DNA of 52,391 bases from Enterococcus viikkiensis (GTDB taxonomy: Bacteria; Bacillota; Bacilli; Lactobacillales; Enterococcaceae), in NCBI RefSeq assembly GCF_005405345.1, contig NZ_BJDW01000016.1:1-52391 (forward strand). Reading direction: 5' to 3'. The stretch's first letter is position 1. Every line of letters begins with the position of its first letter. Of the stretch, positions 35,604 to 44,765 are shown in pieces. Under the pieces are notes generated by a model, which was not told the DNA's origin, did no database searches, and saw only the letters and a program-made list of their open reading frames with translations. The position numbers were made by a program, and so were the translations under genes.

Positions 35604-36345
35604 TTTCTTGTTGATAGGCTTGGTGGGCAAGAATTTCTAGCAGAGCAATCACCGGAACTTGAGTCGTTAAATTAATTGCCGCATCGGTGGGATCAGGGCC
35701 AGAGACTTCCGGCATATAATAGGAAATATTGAAATCCGCCATTTGTGCAATCGTAGAGTGCTGATCGTTGGTGATGCTTAGTATTTTTGCCCCATAACGC
35801 TTAAAGTCCTCGATTTGTTTAATGATTTCCGTCGTTTCGCCGGAAACAGACAACGTAATCACTAAGGTTGTATCTAATCCTTTCGTTGGAACTGGAATAA
35901 ACGGATCCGTAATCGCGTAGGCATTAAATTTCAAATTAGAAAAGTAGCGGCTGCCGTAGGTTCCTAGCGTTCCGCTTGTTCCAATACCAGTAAAAACCAG
36001 ATGCTTACTGGTTAAAATTAAATCCACCGCTGGATCAAGGACTGCGTGATAGCTTTCGTTATTGACTTTTTTGAGAAAGGCATCCACCTGGACATTCGCA
36101 TCATAAAATGCTTCAAATGATTGCCGGTTTTGCGACAGCTCCGTCTTTAAAGCGTATTTAAATTCTGAATAACCTGAATACCCCAGCTTATTCAGACCTC
36201 GTAAAATTGTCGAAGTGGACACGTGACAATTATCGGAGAGCTCTCGAATCGTCATGTTGTAGACTTTTTCCATATGCTCTAAAATGTAGCGGTAAACCAT
36301 CAGCTCCAGTTCATTTAATTCTTTAACCTTTTGCGAATCAAACAT
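35584..36345 (-). CDS. RpiR/MurR-family transcriptional regulator (HTH + SIS)
   Basis: A 253-residue protein with an N-terminal HTH_6 domain (about residues 5-75, MTIRELSDNCHVSTSTILRG) and a C-terminal SIS sugar-phosphate-binding domain (about 105-235, FTGIGTSGTLG and VSGETTEIIKQ). It lies directly upstream of and in the same direction as the beta-glucoside PTS operon but has its own terminator. It is the likely local regulator, sensing a sugar phosphate. The start ATG at 36345 has only a weak ribosome site (AGGAG about 11-15 nt upstream). Confidence 0.9.
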   Translation of the reverse strand: MFDSQKVKELNELELMVYRYILEHMEKVYNMTIRELSDNCHVSTSTILRGLNKLGYSGYSEFKYALKTELSQNRQSFEAFYDANVQVDAFLKKVNNESYHAVLDPAVDLILTSKHLVFTGIGTSGTLGTYGSRYFSNLKFNAYAITDPFIPVPTKGLDTTLVITLSVSGETTEIIKQIEDFKRYGAKILSITNDQHSTIAQMADFNISYYMPEVSGPDPTDAAINLTTQVPVIALLEILAHQAYQQENNAKTE

Positions 36346-36441
36346 TCGTTTTCAACTCCTAACAATGATCCTCTTTATTCTTGTCATTATCTCATAAAAA
36401 TAAAAAATGACACAGCGTATTCAAACATCAATTGGCTTAGT

Positions 36442-36479
36442 TAAAAAAAGAGCTGCGATCACTCTTTGACCCAGCTCTG
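36442..36479 (-). terminator. Terminator of the 88-residue/365-residue gene pair
   Basis: AGAGCTG and CAGCTCT with a 16-nt loop and seven T on the minus strand. Confidence 0.75.
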
Positions 36480-36487
36480 CTACTTTT

Positions 36488-37585
36488 CTATTTTTTTGGA
36501 TGACGTCTTTCTTGTTTGCGCTTAATGGCTTGGCGAATTCCAACACGATAAACTTTAGGAATAGCAAAAAAGAAATTTTTAGTGAATTGATACGCTTCAT
36601 ATTTATTAATAATAAAGGGAATGATTGTTTGTCCCTCGTATTTTTTTACATGATAGGTAATGAAATTACGAATGGCTTTATCCCGTGCAACACCTACTTT
36701 TCCTTTTAGCGATAAGCAAAAGGACAGGATTTCATCAAAATAGCGGTTCTTTGCTGCTTCATAACTTTCATTCACGAATGGATCCAATTTAATAAAATCC
36801 GTGAGTCTGCGCGCAAAAAAGATCCGCGTTTGATACAGCGGCGTCACGATGTCTTGATCAAAATCAGTTAAATATTTTTCAAAGGCCTGCTTATCCGCTA
36901 AAAATGACGTCTCCTTTTTATCAAAGACTTCTCGATCAACTTGGTTGATTTCGCCTAAGACCGCCAGATAATCCGTAATAAATAAAGGCATCTCCACTTG
37001 GCGAAAGACTAAGACGCGATCCGCCAGCTTTTGATTCAAAGCAATTGGTCGCCGTAATGTGTTGTTGCGATAATAAGCAAAAACATAGCGTTGCCATAGG
37101 TCTTCTGGAAATGGGATTGGCTTTGCTGTCAACCATAAAAGTTCATCTAACGCCAAATCAACATGAGCCACGCCCTTTTTGATATCCTCCGCGACGCTCT
37201 GGGGAATCCCTAAATGATCTTTGAAATGCTGAATTCCTAAATGAACCTCTTGACCGGTCTGCTTCGACTCAATCACAAATTGATACTTCAGCGGTCGTCC
37301 ACAATCGCATTTCAGCTGACTGCGTTTGCCTCGTTCGTAATCATCGTCAATATTCAGACGAACAAATTCCCAGTCCGAGGTAAATAAATATTGATTTTGC
37401 AAAAACAGAGAACGTACCTGATATTTCTTTTGCTGATTAATTAGTTCTTGCTGTGGTTTCGTTAATTGCTGAAATAAGCTTTTTCTTTCATTATTGTCAT
37501 AGGTCACATGACATTCCAATGGGTAATCATTTAATCCATAATTGTTTGGATACCACTGGGTATAAACTTCTAAATAATTGTCCAT
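36488..37585 (-). CDS. Conserved-looking cytoplasmic protein, function unknown
   Basis: A 365-residue soluble protein that I do not recognise. A CDCGRPLKYQF motif at about residues 93-103 could be half of a zinc site or a small fold resembling replication or recombination proteins. Before it is a basic, aromatic-rich N-terminus, and after it a long helical part rich in Tyr and Phe, ending in a very basic tail (RQAIKRKQERRHPKK) that suggests nucleic-acid contact. The ribosome site is weak. The 88-residue gene lies 20 bases upstream in the same direction, so they are probably cotranscribed. Confidence 0.7.
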   Translation of the reverse strand: MDNYLEVYTQWYPNNYGLNDYPLECHVTYDNNERKSLFQQLTKPQQELINQQKKYQVRSLFLQNQYLFTSDWEFVRLNIDDDYERGKRSQLKCDCGRPLKYQFVIESKQTGQEVHLGIQHFKDHLGIPQSVAEDIKKGVAHVDLALDELLWLTAKPIPFPEDLWQRYVFAYYRNNTLRRPIALNQKLADRVLVFRQVEMPLFITDYLAVLGEINQVDREVFDKKETSFLADKQAFEKYLTDFDQDIVTPLYQTRIFFARRLTDFIKLDPFVNESYEAAKNRYFDEILSFCLSLKGKVGVARDKAIRNFITYHVKKYEGQTIIPFIINKYEAYQFTKNFFFAIPKVYRVGIRQAIKRKQERRHPKK

Positions 37586-37605
37586 TGCTTGCCTATTTTC
37601 AAAGA

Positions 37606-37872
37606 TTATTTCTTAGAGTCAAATTTTTCTTCAACGTCTTCGATCAGCTCTTTTACTTCTTCTTTCAATGATTTGTGGGGAAGCTCTTCATCTACGGCAT
37701 TTGAACCAGCGCGAGCAACTTCTTTTGGTTCACTAGAATTACTACCGGCCATTGCTTCTGATTTGTGTTCTGTTTCGTTAGAATTAGTCCCTGCCAACGC
37801 GACATCGTCATCTGTTTTTGGTGCCATTGAGCCTCTTAATCGGCAGTTTTTTTCGTTATCATAATTCGTCAT
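37606..37872 (-). CDS. Small acidic repeat-containing protein, function unknown
   Basis: An 88-residue, very hydrophilic and probably disordered protein. Three imperfect copies of a motif ALAGTNSNE, AMAGSNSSE and ARAGSNAVD occupy about residues 25-60, followed by an acidic/basic helix (KEEVKELIEDVEEKFDSKK). There is no signal peptide or membrane segment. AAGGAG with good spacing precedes the ATG, supporting expression. It is probably cotranscribed with the 365-residue gene. I do not recognise the family. Confidence 0.7.
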   Translation of the reverse strand: MTNYDNEKNCRLRGSMAPKTDDDVALAGTNSNETEHKSEAMAGSNSSEPKEVARAGSNAVDEELPHKSLKEEVKELIEDVEEKFDSKK

Positions 37873-37973
37873 CTTACTTCACTCCTTATCCTTTGAAAAT
37901 AGTTTACCTGATCCCTTTAAAGAAAGCCAAAGTTAGCCATTTGTCTAAGCTTTATCTTAAAAATCCCCCTGAA

Positions 37974-39122
37974 TCATCCATGAATACGCTGCGTAAAATA
38001 TTTTAATAAAAATGGCGAAGCTAAAGTCGTGAATAGAATAATCAAAATAAAAGCGGAATAATAATCTTGGCGGACTAACTCCGCCTGGTAACCTAGCTGT
38101 AAAATAATTAGCGCCATCTCACCACGAGAAACCATACCAGAGCCTACCATCAAGCTGCTGCTTTTTGAAAAACCAGAAAGCCGACTGCCGATATACCCAC
38201 CTAACAGCTTAGAAGCAATCGCTAAAATGGTCAAAACTAAGATGAAAAAGCCTTGTGGAACCAATCGTGTAAAGGAGACTTCCAACCCGATATTCACAAA
38301 AAAGACGGGGATGAAGACCGCATAGCCGATCGCCTCGACGTTCAACTGAACTTCTTGTCGGACTTTCGTTTGACCGATAGCAACCCCTGCAAAAAAAGCG
38401 CCGACAACAGAACTCAAGCTAACCAAATCAGCGAGATAAGACATTCCTAAACAAATAATCAGCGAAACAATGATCACCGAGGATTCCGCTAATAATTTAT
38501 TGCTTAATTGCATCAAATACGGCGCACCCCAACGAACCAAAAAGAAAATGACGCAGAAATATAAGACTTGCTCCACTAAAATCAACGGTAGCTTAGCAGA
38601 AGTCGTAGGTTCTCCTGTCAGCATTGACATGCTCAAGCTAACGATCAAAATAACTAATAGATCATCCGCTACGGAAGCCCCTAGAATTGTGGATCCTTCT
38701 TTTGTATTGATCGCTCGTAATTCCTTCAATACTTCCACCGAGATACTCACCGATGTCGCCGCCAAGATTAGCCCTAAGAAAAACGATTCATCCCACGCGA
38801 CCCCAAATCCATAGCCGCTTAGTGTGCCTAGCGCCACCGGAAAAACAATTCCTAAAATAGCTACATAGAGACTCGGACGAAGGTATTTTCGTAATAGCTT
38901 CAAATTACTTTCAATCCCTGCTAAGAACATCAAAATAATCACGCCGATCTCTGAAAAATCCGAAACTAAAATATCCGGATGAACCAGCTTTAGTCCCGCA
39001 TTCCCTAAAAGAATCCCGACCAACAGCTGTCCAATCACGGATGGAATGCCCATCCGTCTTGAGAAATGTCCAGCGATCGTTGTTGTAAATAAAATCAATG
39101 TTAAAATACCAATAAATTCCAT
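37974..39122 (-). CDS. napA: Na+/H+ antiporter, CPA2 family (NapA-like)
   Basis: A 382-residue membrane protein with about 12-13 segments and no C-terminal TrkA-N or RCK domain. The paired ion-binding acids of the NapA type are present as ADD (D153-D154) in GASVADDLLVIL. E. hirae NapA is almost the same length (383). It exports Na+ or Li+ in exchange for protons. The ribosome site is moderate (AAGAAGGG). It follows the 549-residue membrane protein gene by 15 bases, so the two form an operon. Confidence 0.88.
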   Translation of the reverse strand: MEFIGILTLILFTTTIAGHFSRRMGIPSVIGQLLVGILLGNAGLKLVHPDILVSDFSEIGVIILMFLAGIESNLKLLRKYLRPSLYVAILGIVFPVALGTLSGYGFGVAWDESFFLGLILAATSVSISVEVLKELRAINTKEGSTILGASVADDLLVILIVSLSMSMLTGEPTTSAKLPLILVEQVLYFCVIFFLVRWGAPYLMQLSNKLLAESSVIIVSLIICLGMSYLADLVSLSSVVGAFFAGVAIGQTKVRQEVQLNVEAIGYAVFIPVFFVNIGLEVSFTRLVPQGFFILVLTILAIASKLLGGYIGSRLSGFSKSSSLMVGSGMVSRGEMALIILQLGYQAELVRQDYYSAFILIILFTTLASPFLLKYFTQRIHG

Positions 39123-39137
39123 GACAATTCCCTTCTT

Positions 39138-40787
39138 TCATTTTTTGAAAAATTGATACCCGATCCAAATAAACAATAGTAGCCAACCGATTCCGCAGCC
39201 GAACAAGAGCCACGCTACATAAACTGGCGGCACGTAACGCAGTTGGATTGTATTTTTACCCGCTAGTTGTTTGATAGTTGGTGTTCCGATATCTGATAAC
39301 GCCTGCGGCTGGATTTCGTGATTGCCTGCATACAGTCGCGTATTTTGATAAACAATCACCGGTACTTGAGTCGTTCCTGGTTTTTGGGCAGTCCAACTCA
39401 CTTGCAACCGCCCATGCTTGACCGTCTTAGAAAAGTCTTTTCTCTCTGCTAAAATCTGCTTCTCATAACTTACGTATTTATTTTCATTGTTGTCGTGATA
39501 GATTGGTAAATAATCCGGGCTGGACTTTTCAACCGACCGCAAGGCCAAATCCAGATCTGCCGCAAAAAAACTGGTCCGTGCTTGCGCTTCCGGCACCCGG
39601 ACAAAAACATGCTTAGCAGCCAAGCTCTGGTTGTCCCAGCGTTGCAACTCTTGTATAAGAACCTGAAGAGTTTGACCGATACTGATCAAACTAATAGTTC
39701 CCAATAGGACCAGTACGCCTTTTTTTCTTGGCAGGTGTTCAAACATCAACGCCGTAAATAAGAAAAACAACACAGTAAAAGGTGCGAAAAAGCGAAAGGG
39801 AAATTGAACGAGTGAAACAAATGGAACGTGGTAGGCGATTAGCCAATCCCATGGAACGATACTAGTGGAAAGAACAAAAAATAAGCCGCTAATGATAACT
39901 ACCTGTTTCGTAAAACGTTCCAGTCTGTGCCAGTAAAAAATACACAGCAAAAAACTGGCAACCAGCAGCAGCCATAAAAATTTAGGATACTGCAACCAAT
40001 AGGAACCGCCAAGATCAATCGCCTTTTCACTCATCTGCTGGTTGGTAAAAGGCATTTTTAATCGGTCCCCAGAGTTAATCAGAAAAAAACTAAGCCAAAC
40101 ATTACTGGATAAGCCAGCATATAGAACGAGCGACTTCAAAAAATCTTTCACCGTTTTAGACCAACTTGCTTGCCTAATCCCATAATCAATGAAAAAAGGT
40201 AGATAAATTAAGCTCACCATCACCGCCGTCAGCATATGGATCTGAGTCATGACAGCGATACTCACCGCGACCTTCAAGATTGGAAAGCGTTGATTCTTCA
40301 TATCGATGATTGGCAGCAGACACAGTGGCATCAAACTGGTTCCCCAACTAGTAAAACCTTGGTTCAAGACCCAATAATTAATCGAATAAGTCGTCATGAA
40401 CATGATGGCGCTCCAAAGAGCTGATGATTCACGAACCTTTGCATAGCTCAGCAATTTAAACAGCGAGCAGCCAGCTATCAAATAAACGAAGAAATTTGAT
40501 ATGACTTGATACTTGAACCAGCTGCCAGCAATCAAGACTAGCACCCCTTGTAAATAAGAAAAAATAGGCCCATAAATCGCATTCACGATACGACCAGATT
40601 GTTGAAAGCCAAATATTGAAATAAAGTAGCTAAACGTTCCGGTTCTGATTTGTTCCGCCGTTTCGTAAAAACGATTGTAATGAAACAACGCGTCCGCGCC
40701 TAGAATCAGCTTATGCGTAACGAGTTGCGGCATCACAAAAAGCCCCGCAATCAACGTTAAAACTAAATAATAATGCCAACGTTTCAT
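39138..40787 (-). CDS. Large polytopic membrane protein, YfhO/GT-C-like
   Basis: 549 residues with about 11-12 membrane segments followed by an extracytoplasmic beta-rich region (about 405-510) and one last membrane segment. An early acidic motif (GADALFHYNRFYE, about residues 30-42) resembles the D-based catalytic loop of GT-C glycosyltransferases and YfhO-type proteins that glycosylate teichoic acids. Function is therefore likely envelope glycan modification, but this is inference. GGAGGAGG precedes the ATG. It is cotranscribed with napA, with no obvious shared pathway. Confidence 0.75.
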   Translation of the reverse strand: MKRWHYYLVLTLIAGLFVMPQLVTHKLILGADALFHYNRFYETAEQIRTGTFSYFISIFGFQQSGRIVNAIYGPIFSYLQGVLVLIAGSWFKYQVISNFFVYLIAGCSLFKLLSYAKVRESSALWSAIMFMTTYSINYWVLNQGFTSWGTSLMPLCLLPIIDMKNQRFPILKVAVSIAVMTQIHMLTAVMVSLIYLPFFIDYGIRQASWSKTVKDFLKSLVLYAGLSSNVWLSFFLINSGDRLKMPFTNQQMSEKAIDLGGSYWLQYPKFLWLLLVASFLLCIFYWHRLERFTKQVVIISGLFFVLSTSIVPWDWLIAYHVPFVSLVQFPFRFFAPFTVLFFLFTALMFEHLPRKKGVLVLLGTISLISIGQTLQVLIQELQRWDNQSLAAKHVFVRVPEAQARTSFFAADLDLALRSVEKSSPDYLPIYHDNNENKYVSYEKQILAERKDFSKTVKHGRLQVSWTAQKPGTTQVPVIVYQNTRLYAGNHEIQPQALSDIGTPTIKQLAGKNTIQLRYVPPVYVAWLLFGCGIGWLLLFIWIGYQFFKK

Positions 40788-40864
40788 AAGGGACCTCCTC
40801 CAATAGACTCTATTCTTACTCTAGCCTATTTTAAAAAGAAGTGAAACTAAAACGCCTAACACGA

Positions 40865-42070
40865 TCAGTGCGTCCGCTGAACTGTCCCCCATACGATTAC
40901 CGTCCCTAAGATCGAGATCACGGTTCCAATCAACAACATGGCTTGAACGGATAGAAAGTTCAGCATTTGACCGCCTACTAACGAACCAATGATACCACCA
41001 ACTGTATTGGCCATCGCCATTAGCGTCTGGCCTTTGACTAAATCCTTTTGGGGAATGATTTGATTGGTATAATAAACCGATGCCATCGTGTGCATCGCAA
41101 AGCCGACCATTTGTAACCCTTGAGCCAAATTAATCATAAAAAGATTCCCTGCAAATAAAATGATCAGCGCTTTGATTGAAAAGAAAAGTGCTGCCCCACG
41201 CATCAAAGAATGAACCTTAAATCGTTTCAACAGCCAAGAAAAGAAAAACATCGTTGGCAATTCACTCAATGCGGCGATAGACAGCGACGTACCGACATTT
41301 GCTTCACTGCCACCTAAAGGCTGCATAATCTGGAACATATAACTATTGACGATCGTATGAAAAACAAATAGTAAAGAGGCGCCTGCCAATAAACCCATAA
41401 AACGTTTGTATTTCTTCATAAAAGAAAAAAGATCAATCGGTTCTTCAAGCAGATCCTCATCCGCCTCCACCACTAACAAAGAGTCCGAATAATTGCCCCC
41501 GTGTTTTCGTGTATCTAAAAACAAGGTCATCACCATAAAGAAAAGAAAAATACCAATCAATAACAACAAAATGATATTCGCCGAAAAAGCTTCAATTAAA
41601 ACCCCTGTTACTGCCGCTGCCCCGGCAAAAGCCAGTGAGCCTAAGCCACGAGCCAAGCCGAAGTTCAATCCGTAGCCACGACTAATAAAAAACGTCCCAA
41701 TCGCAATCGTCAACGGCTGTAGTAAAACCAAACAAGCATACAGCAGTACATATACCACTGCAACAATCAAGAATTCTTTCGGCAAAAGGACTAAGACGCC
41801 GGAAAATAAAACTAACAGCGCCGCCATTCCAGCAGCTAGTTGCGACAGCCGAATACGCGTCATTCGATCAGCAAACGAAGCCAAAAACGGCTGAACAATC
41901 GCCGCCAATAGATTAGCCAGCGCCAATACCATTCCAATCTGCCCATTCGTAAAATTCCTCGATAACAAAAATACAGAAGTAAACGTGCCTAAGACCGAGT
42001 ACCCCATCCAATAAGGAACCTGCATTCCGATATATTGTAAATTTAATTTCAGCTGCTTTGAATTCTCCAT
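40865..42070 (-). CDS. MFS transporter (MFS_1-like/LacY-type branch)
   Basis: A 401-residue membrane protein with about 12 segments. The N-terminal NLQYIGMQVPYWMGYSVLGT and VFLLSRNFTNGQIG resemble the oligosaccharide:H+ symporter-like MFS_1_like family, common in Firmicutes with unknown substrates. The central loop (about 190-215) is acidic. The ATG at 42068-42070 follows GGAGG; the frame opens five codons earlier. It lies 77 bases upstream of the 549-residue gene in the same direction and could be in the same transcript. Confidence 0.85.
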   Translation of the reverse strand: MENSKQLKLNLQYIGMQVPYWMGYSVLGTFTSVFLLSRNFTNGQIGMVLALANLLAAIVQPFLASFADRMTRIRLSQLAAGMAALLVLFSGVLVLLPKEFLIVAVVYVLLYACLVLLQPLTIAIGTFFISRGYGLNFGLARGLGSLAFAGAAAVTGVLIEAFSANIILLLLIGIFLFFMVMTLFLDTRKHGGNYSDSLLVVEADEDLLEEPIDLFSFMKKYKRFMGLLAGASLLFVFHTIVNSYMFQIMQPLGGSEANVGTSLSIAALSELPTMFFFSWLLKRFKVHSLMRGAALFFSIKALIILFAGNLFMINLAQGLQMVGFAMHTMASVYYTNQIIPQKDLVKGQTLMAMANTVGGIIGSLVGGQMLNFLSVQAMLLIGTVISILGTVIVWGTVQRTH

Positions 42071-42167
42071 AGTTCCTCCATACACTCCATTTTAAATTTA
42101 TTATACGTGATAAAAAATTGGAAACCAGAAGAATTCAAAAATAAATTGTCCCTAAAACAGGCGGCAG

Positions 42168-42209
42168 AAAAAAATAAGCTTAGAGAGTTTTTACTCTCTA
42201 AGCTTATTT
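42168..42209 (-). terminator. Terminator of the rhodanese lipoprotein gene
   Basis: AAATAAGCTTAGAGAG and CTCTCTAAGCTTATTT form a perfect 16-bp stem with a T-run on the minus strand. Confidence 0.9.
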
Positions 42210-42211
42210 GA

Positions 42212-42691
42212 TTAGTCGGTCACCCAAAGATTCTGGTCCTCTTTATACGGCCAGTTTTTCGCACCGTTTTCAATGATATGCAGACGTGTTGCATCGACTC
42301 CTTCGTCGATTAAAATCGAAACTGTTCGTTTCGCACCACTGCCACCGCCAGGACACACAACATAAATAGGGTTGTCCCCTTCTTTAAATTGATCTGCGTG
42401 ATCTACGACAATTTTTTCAAGTTTCTCTGTGTCCACTGGATATGCGGGAACACTGATTGAATTTGGCAAATGGCCTTTTTTAAAGTCTGATTCTGGTTGG
42501 ATGTCGATAATTTGATAGCTGTCCTTCGACTCCTTCTCAATCACTTTTTTCATGTCTTTCGGCGCGATCATCTGCCACTCAATGTCGGCTTCAGCACGAT
42601 CTTCCTTCGCTTCTCCTTTTGTACAACCAGTGACTACGACAGCAAAGACTGCCAATAAAATCATTACAATTCCGTTTACTCTTTTTTTCAC
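42212..42691 (-). CDS. Rhodanese-domain lipoprotein
   Basis: About 160 residues. A basic start and hydrophobic signal end in a lipobox VTGC (Cys 23), so the mature protein is anchored outside the cell membrane. A rhodanese domain follows: DIQPESDFKKGHLP is the first motif and VCPGGGSGAKR the Cys loop. It could move or sense sulfane sulfur outside the cell. I start at GTG 42689-42691 because AAGGA lies 6-8 nt upstream and a proper signal peptide results; the frame opens 30 codons earlier with a non-signal-like sequence. It is monocistronic. Confidence 0.85.
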   Translation of the reverse strand: MKKRVNGIVMILLAVFAVVVTGCTKGEAKEDRAEADIEWQMIAPKDMKKVIEKESKDSYQIIDIQPESDFKKGHLPNSISVPAYPVDTEKLEKIVVDHADQFKEGDNPIYVVCPGGGSGAKRTVSILIDEGVDATRLHIIENGAKNWPYKEDQNLWVTD

Positions 42692-43107
42692 TTTCAATCC
42701 TTCTTCCATATCAAATTTTTTTTGCATGGAAAAACTTTCATCAAGCCGAGGATCATCCATATTTTTTTGTTTAACTCTCACTAGTGAACTTAGTCACAAA
42801 TAATATCGTCAAGATAGTGTTGATGAAAGAATTTCTGCACGTCCTTAGAGACTCTAAGTATCCATTTTCCTCATGATCATAAACGATATGCTACCAATTC
42901 TCTCACCTCCACCCGCTTGTATGTAAGGGCTATCTTCAAATAAAGTATATAGAAAGGTGCACGGCTTTTCAATAACTATTTAATCGGTAAAATGAAAAAT
43001 GGCAATAATTATAAATAGCGTTAATTAAACACTTAAATAGGATTTAAAATCGGCAATAACCATTTTTTATAACGATCATTATACTATTAAAAAAAATTAA
43101 AATTACT

Positions 43108-43136
43108 TTGAAGCCTCTCTTGAAATCGCTTATAAT
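43108..43136 (+). promoter_or_regulatory. Promoter of the ornithine-cyclodeaminase-like gene
   Basis: TTGAAG, a 17-bp spacer and TATAAT. The stretch upstream to 42782 is AT-rich, with GGCAATAA repeated at about 43000 and 43051; such repeats could bind a regulator. No gene was seen there. Confidence 0.75.
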
Positions 43137-43182
43137 TTTAATAGTAAGAAGACGATTTCATAAGACCAAAAGGAGGTTTTTT

Positions 43183-44169
43183 ATGCTACTTTTATCCCCC
43201 ACAGACATCCATCAAGTTTTTTCCATGAAAGATGCAATTGAAGCAGATAAGCTCGCCTTTCGATTATTTAGTGAAGGTAAAACCGAAGTCCCACTAAGAA
43301 CGCAAATCGTTTCAGAAAAACAAAACGGAACTTTTTTATTCATGCCGGCTTATGCCCCTGATTTGGATGCCGCCGCTTTGAAGATCATCAATATTTTTCC
43401 TGACAATATCGACAAGGACTTGTCCTCCGCACCAGCGCAAGTATTACTGGTGGATGGAAAAAATGGCTACGTCAATGCTTTGTTAGATGGTGCCACAGTC
43501 ACTCAATTACGAACAGGCGCGGCTTCTGGTGTCGCCCTTGACCTTTTAGGTCGTAAAGACGCGAAAAGTGGCGCATTGATCGGCACCGGTGGACAAGCCG
43601 CTACACAATTAGAAGCCATGCTTTGCATTCGAACGTTAGAAACGGTCTTCGTCTATGACCAAAATCCAGAACGTACCAGAGACTTTGCCAAAAAAATGGA
43701 TCACGAGTTGAAACGTTACGGGACAAAAATTTTACCCGCGGCAACTTCTGATGAAGCCATCCGTGAAGCAGACTTGATCATTACTGTCACCCCCGCGACT
43801 TCTCCAGTTTTTGATGGCAGCAAGGTCAAAGCAGGCGCAACCGTTAGTTGTGTAGGCTCTTATCAACCTCATATGCAGGAGATGGACCCAGTAATTTTGG
43901 AGAGGGCGGCAAAAATTTATTTTGATTCCGAAGAAGCCGTGCTCTCTGAAGCTGGTGATATTTTGATCCCATTGGAAGAAGGACGGATTACTAAAGACGA
44001 TTTCACTGGTGATATTGGTGACGTGCTAACCGGAAAAATCGTTGGCCGTGAACTAGCTGATGAAATCATCGTATTTAAAACCGTCGGCATTGGCGCACAA
44101 GATTTAGTCACGGCACAAAAAATTTATGAGCGTGCCTGTGAAATGAAAATTGGAACCAAATGGTCCTAA
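43183..44169 (+). CDS. Ornithine cyclodeaminase/mu-crystallin family enzyme
   Basis: A 328-residue NAD(P)-dependent enzyme. The substrate domain has PLRTQIV and FMPAYAPD, a catalytic Lys is in AALKIINIFP, and the Rossmann motif is IGTGGQAATQLEA. Members include ornithine cyclodeaminase, alanine dehydrogenase and ketimine reductases, and the exact substrate cannot be set from sequence. AAAAGGAGG precedes the ATG at 43183. The tautomerase gene follows by 26 bases, suggesting that the pair handles an enamine, imine or keto-acid intermediate. A LysR-family remnant lies 270 bases further downstream. Confidence 0.88.
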   Translation: MLLLSPTDIHQVFSMKDAIEADKLAFRLFSEGKTEVPLRTQIVSEKQNGTFLFMPAYAPDLDAAALKIINIFPDNIDKDLSSAPAQVLLVDGKNGYVNALLDGATVTQLRTGAASGVALDLLGRKDAKSGALIGTGGQAATQLEAMLCIRTLETVFVYDQNPERTRDFAKKMDHELKRYGTKILPAATSDEAIREADLIITVTPATSPVFDGSKVKAGATVSCVGSYQPHMQEMDPVILERAAKIYFDSEEAVLSEAGDILIPLEEGRITKDDFTGDIGDVLTGKIVGRELADEIIVFKTVGIGAQDLVTAQKIYERACEMKIGTKWS

Positions 44170-44195
44170 TCACTAGAAAATAGGAGGAAAAAATT

Positions 44196-44408
44196 ATGCC
44201 CCACTTATCCGTAAGATTATATCCCGGTCGTTCGAAGGAAGTAAAACAAGATTTCGCTGACAAACTACAGAATCTAGTCGTAGACGAATTAGGCTGTGAA
44301 CCGAATGTCGTTTCGGTCTCCTTTAAAGAGATCCCTGCTGACAAATGGGCCGATGTGATCGATGATGAAATCGCCGGCGAAGATATTTATATCGATGCTG
44401 ATTTTTAA
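44196..44408 (+). CDS. 4-oxalocrotonate tautomerase-like enzyme (PptA/YdcE type)
   Basis: A 70-residue protein starting MPHLSV, with the catalytic Pro exposed after Met removal, and a beta-alpha-beta tautomerase pattern. The acidic C-terminus (DDEIAGEDIYIDADF) and HLSVRLYPG start match the PptA/YdcE branch rather than the 62-residue xylH type. It interconverts enol and keto forms of an unidentified acid. AGGAGG precedes the ATG. It is cotranscribed with the ornithine-cyclodeaminase-like gene. Confidence 0.85.
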   Translation: MPHLSVRLYPGRSKEVKQDFADKLQNLVVDELGCEPNVVSVSFKEIPADKWADVIDDEIAGEDIYIDADF

Positions 44409-44523
44409 ACGATCCGAGCTTCATTCATTGCTGTCTAATGAAGCGTCTCTATTATTAGACAGCTCTCTATGATAAGAAAAAAACTTCTTTGAATTGAAAA
44501 AAATTTACCAGTAATCACCCTAA

Positions 44524-44571
44524 AATCCGCTAAAAAATCAGTTTATCCTTCTGATTTTAGCGGCTTTTTCT
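44524..44571 (+). terminator. Terminator downstream of the tautomerase gene
   Basis: CCGCTAAAAAATCAG and CTGATTTTAGCGG pair, followed by CTTTTTCTTT. It lies about 115 bases after the stop. A weaker GCTTCATT/AATGAAGC hairpin lies closer (about 44420-44447). Confidence 0.75.
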
Positions 44572-44674
44572 TTAGGTAGTTACTAGCTGAAACTTATCAT
44601 AGGTCACTCAACTATAAAAACGAATGTTTAACATACTTAGCATGGGAAAAACAGATAGAAAGGAGACGCCTATT

Positions 44675-44765
44675 ATGGATATAAATATATCGTCTTCTTA
44701 AAAACTGTTGAACCAGGCCATCTTACCAAAGCGGTGAAGGTTTTAAAATATTCCTAACCTGTGGG
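44675..44765 (+). pseudogene. N-terminal remnant of a LysR-family regulator
   Basis: AAAGGAG and ATG 44675 start MDI, and one base over the frame continues KYIVFLKTVEPGHLTKAVKV then LKYS-stop-PV, with the stop at 44755-44757. This is the LysR helix-turn-helix start (FL.TVE.GHLTKAA..L.YSQP), with CAA (Gln) changed to TAA and one base lost after the third codon. The rest of the gene is not recognisable. A stretch encoding LPFAKELAENDPVQPDIKY near 44775-44830 might be a further fragment. It was probably the regulator of the adjacent enzyme pair. Confidence 0.75.
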
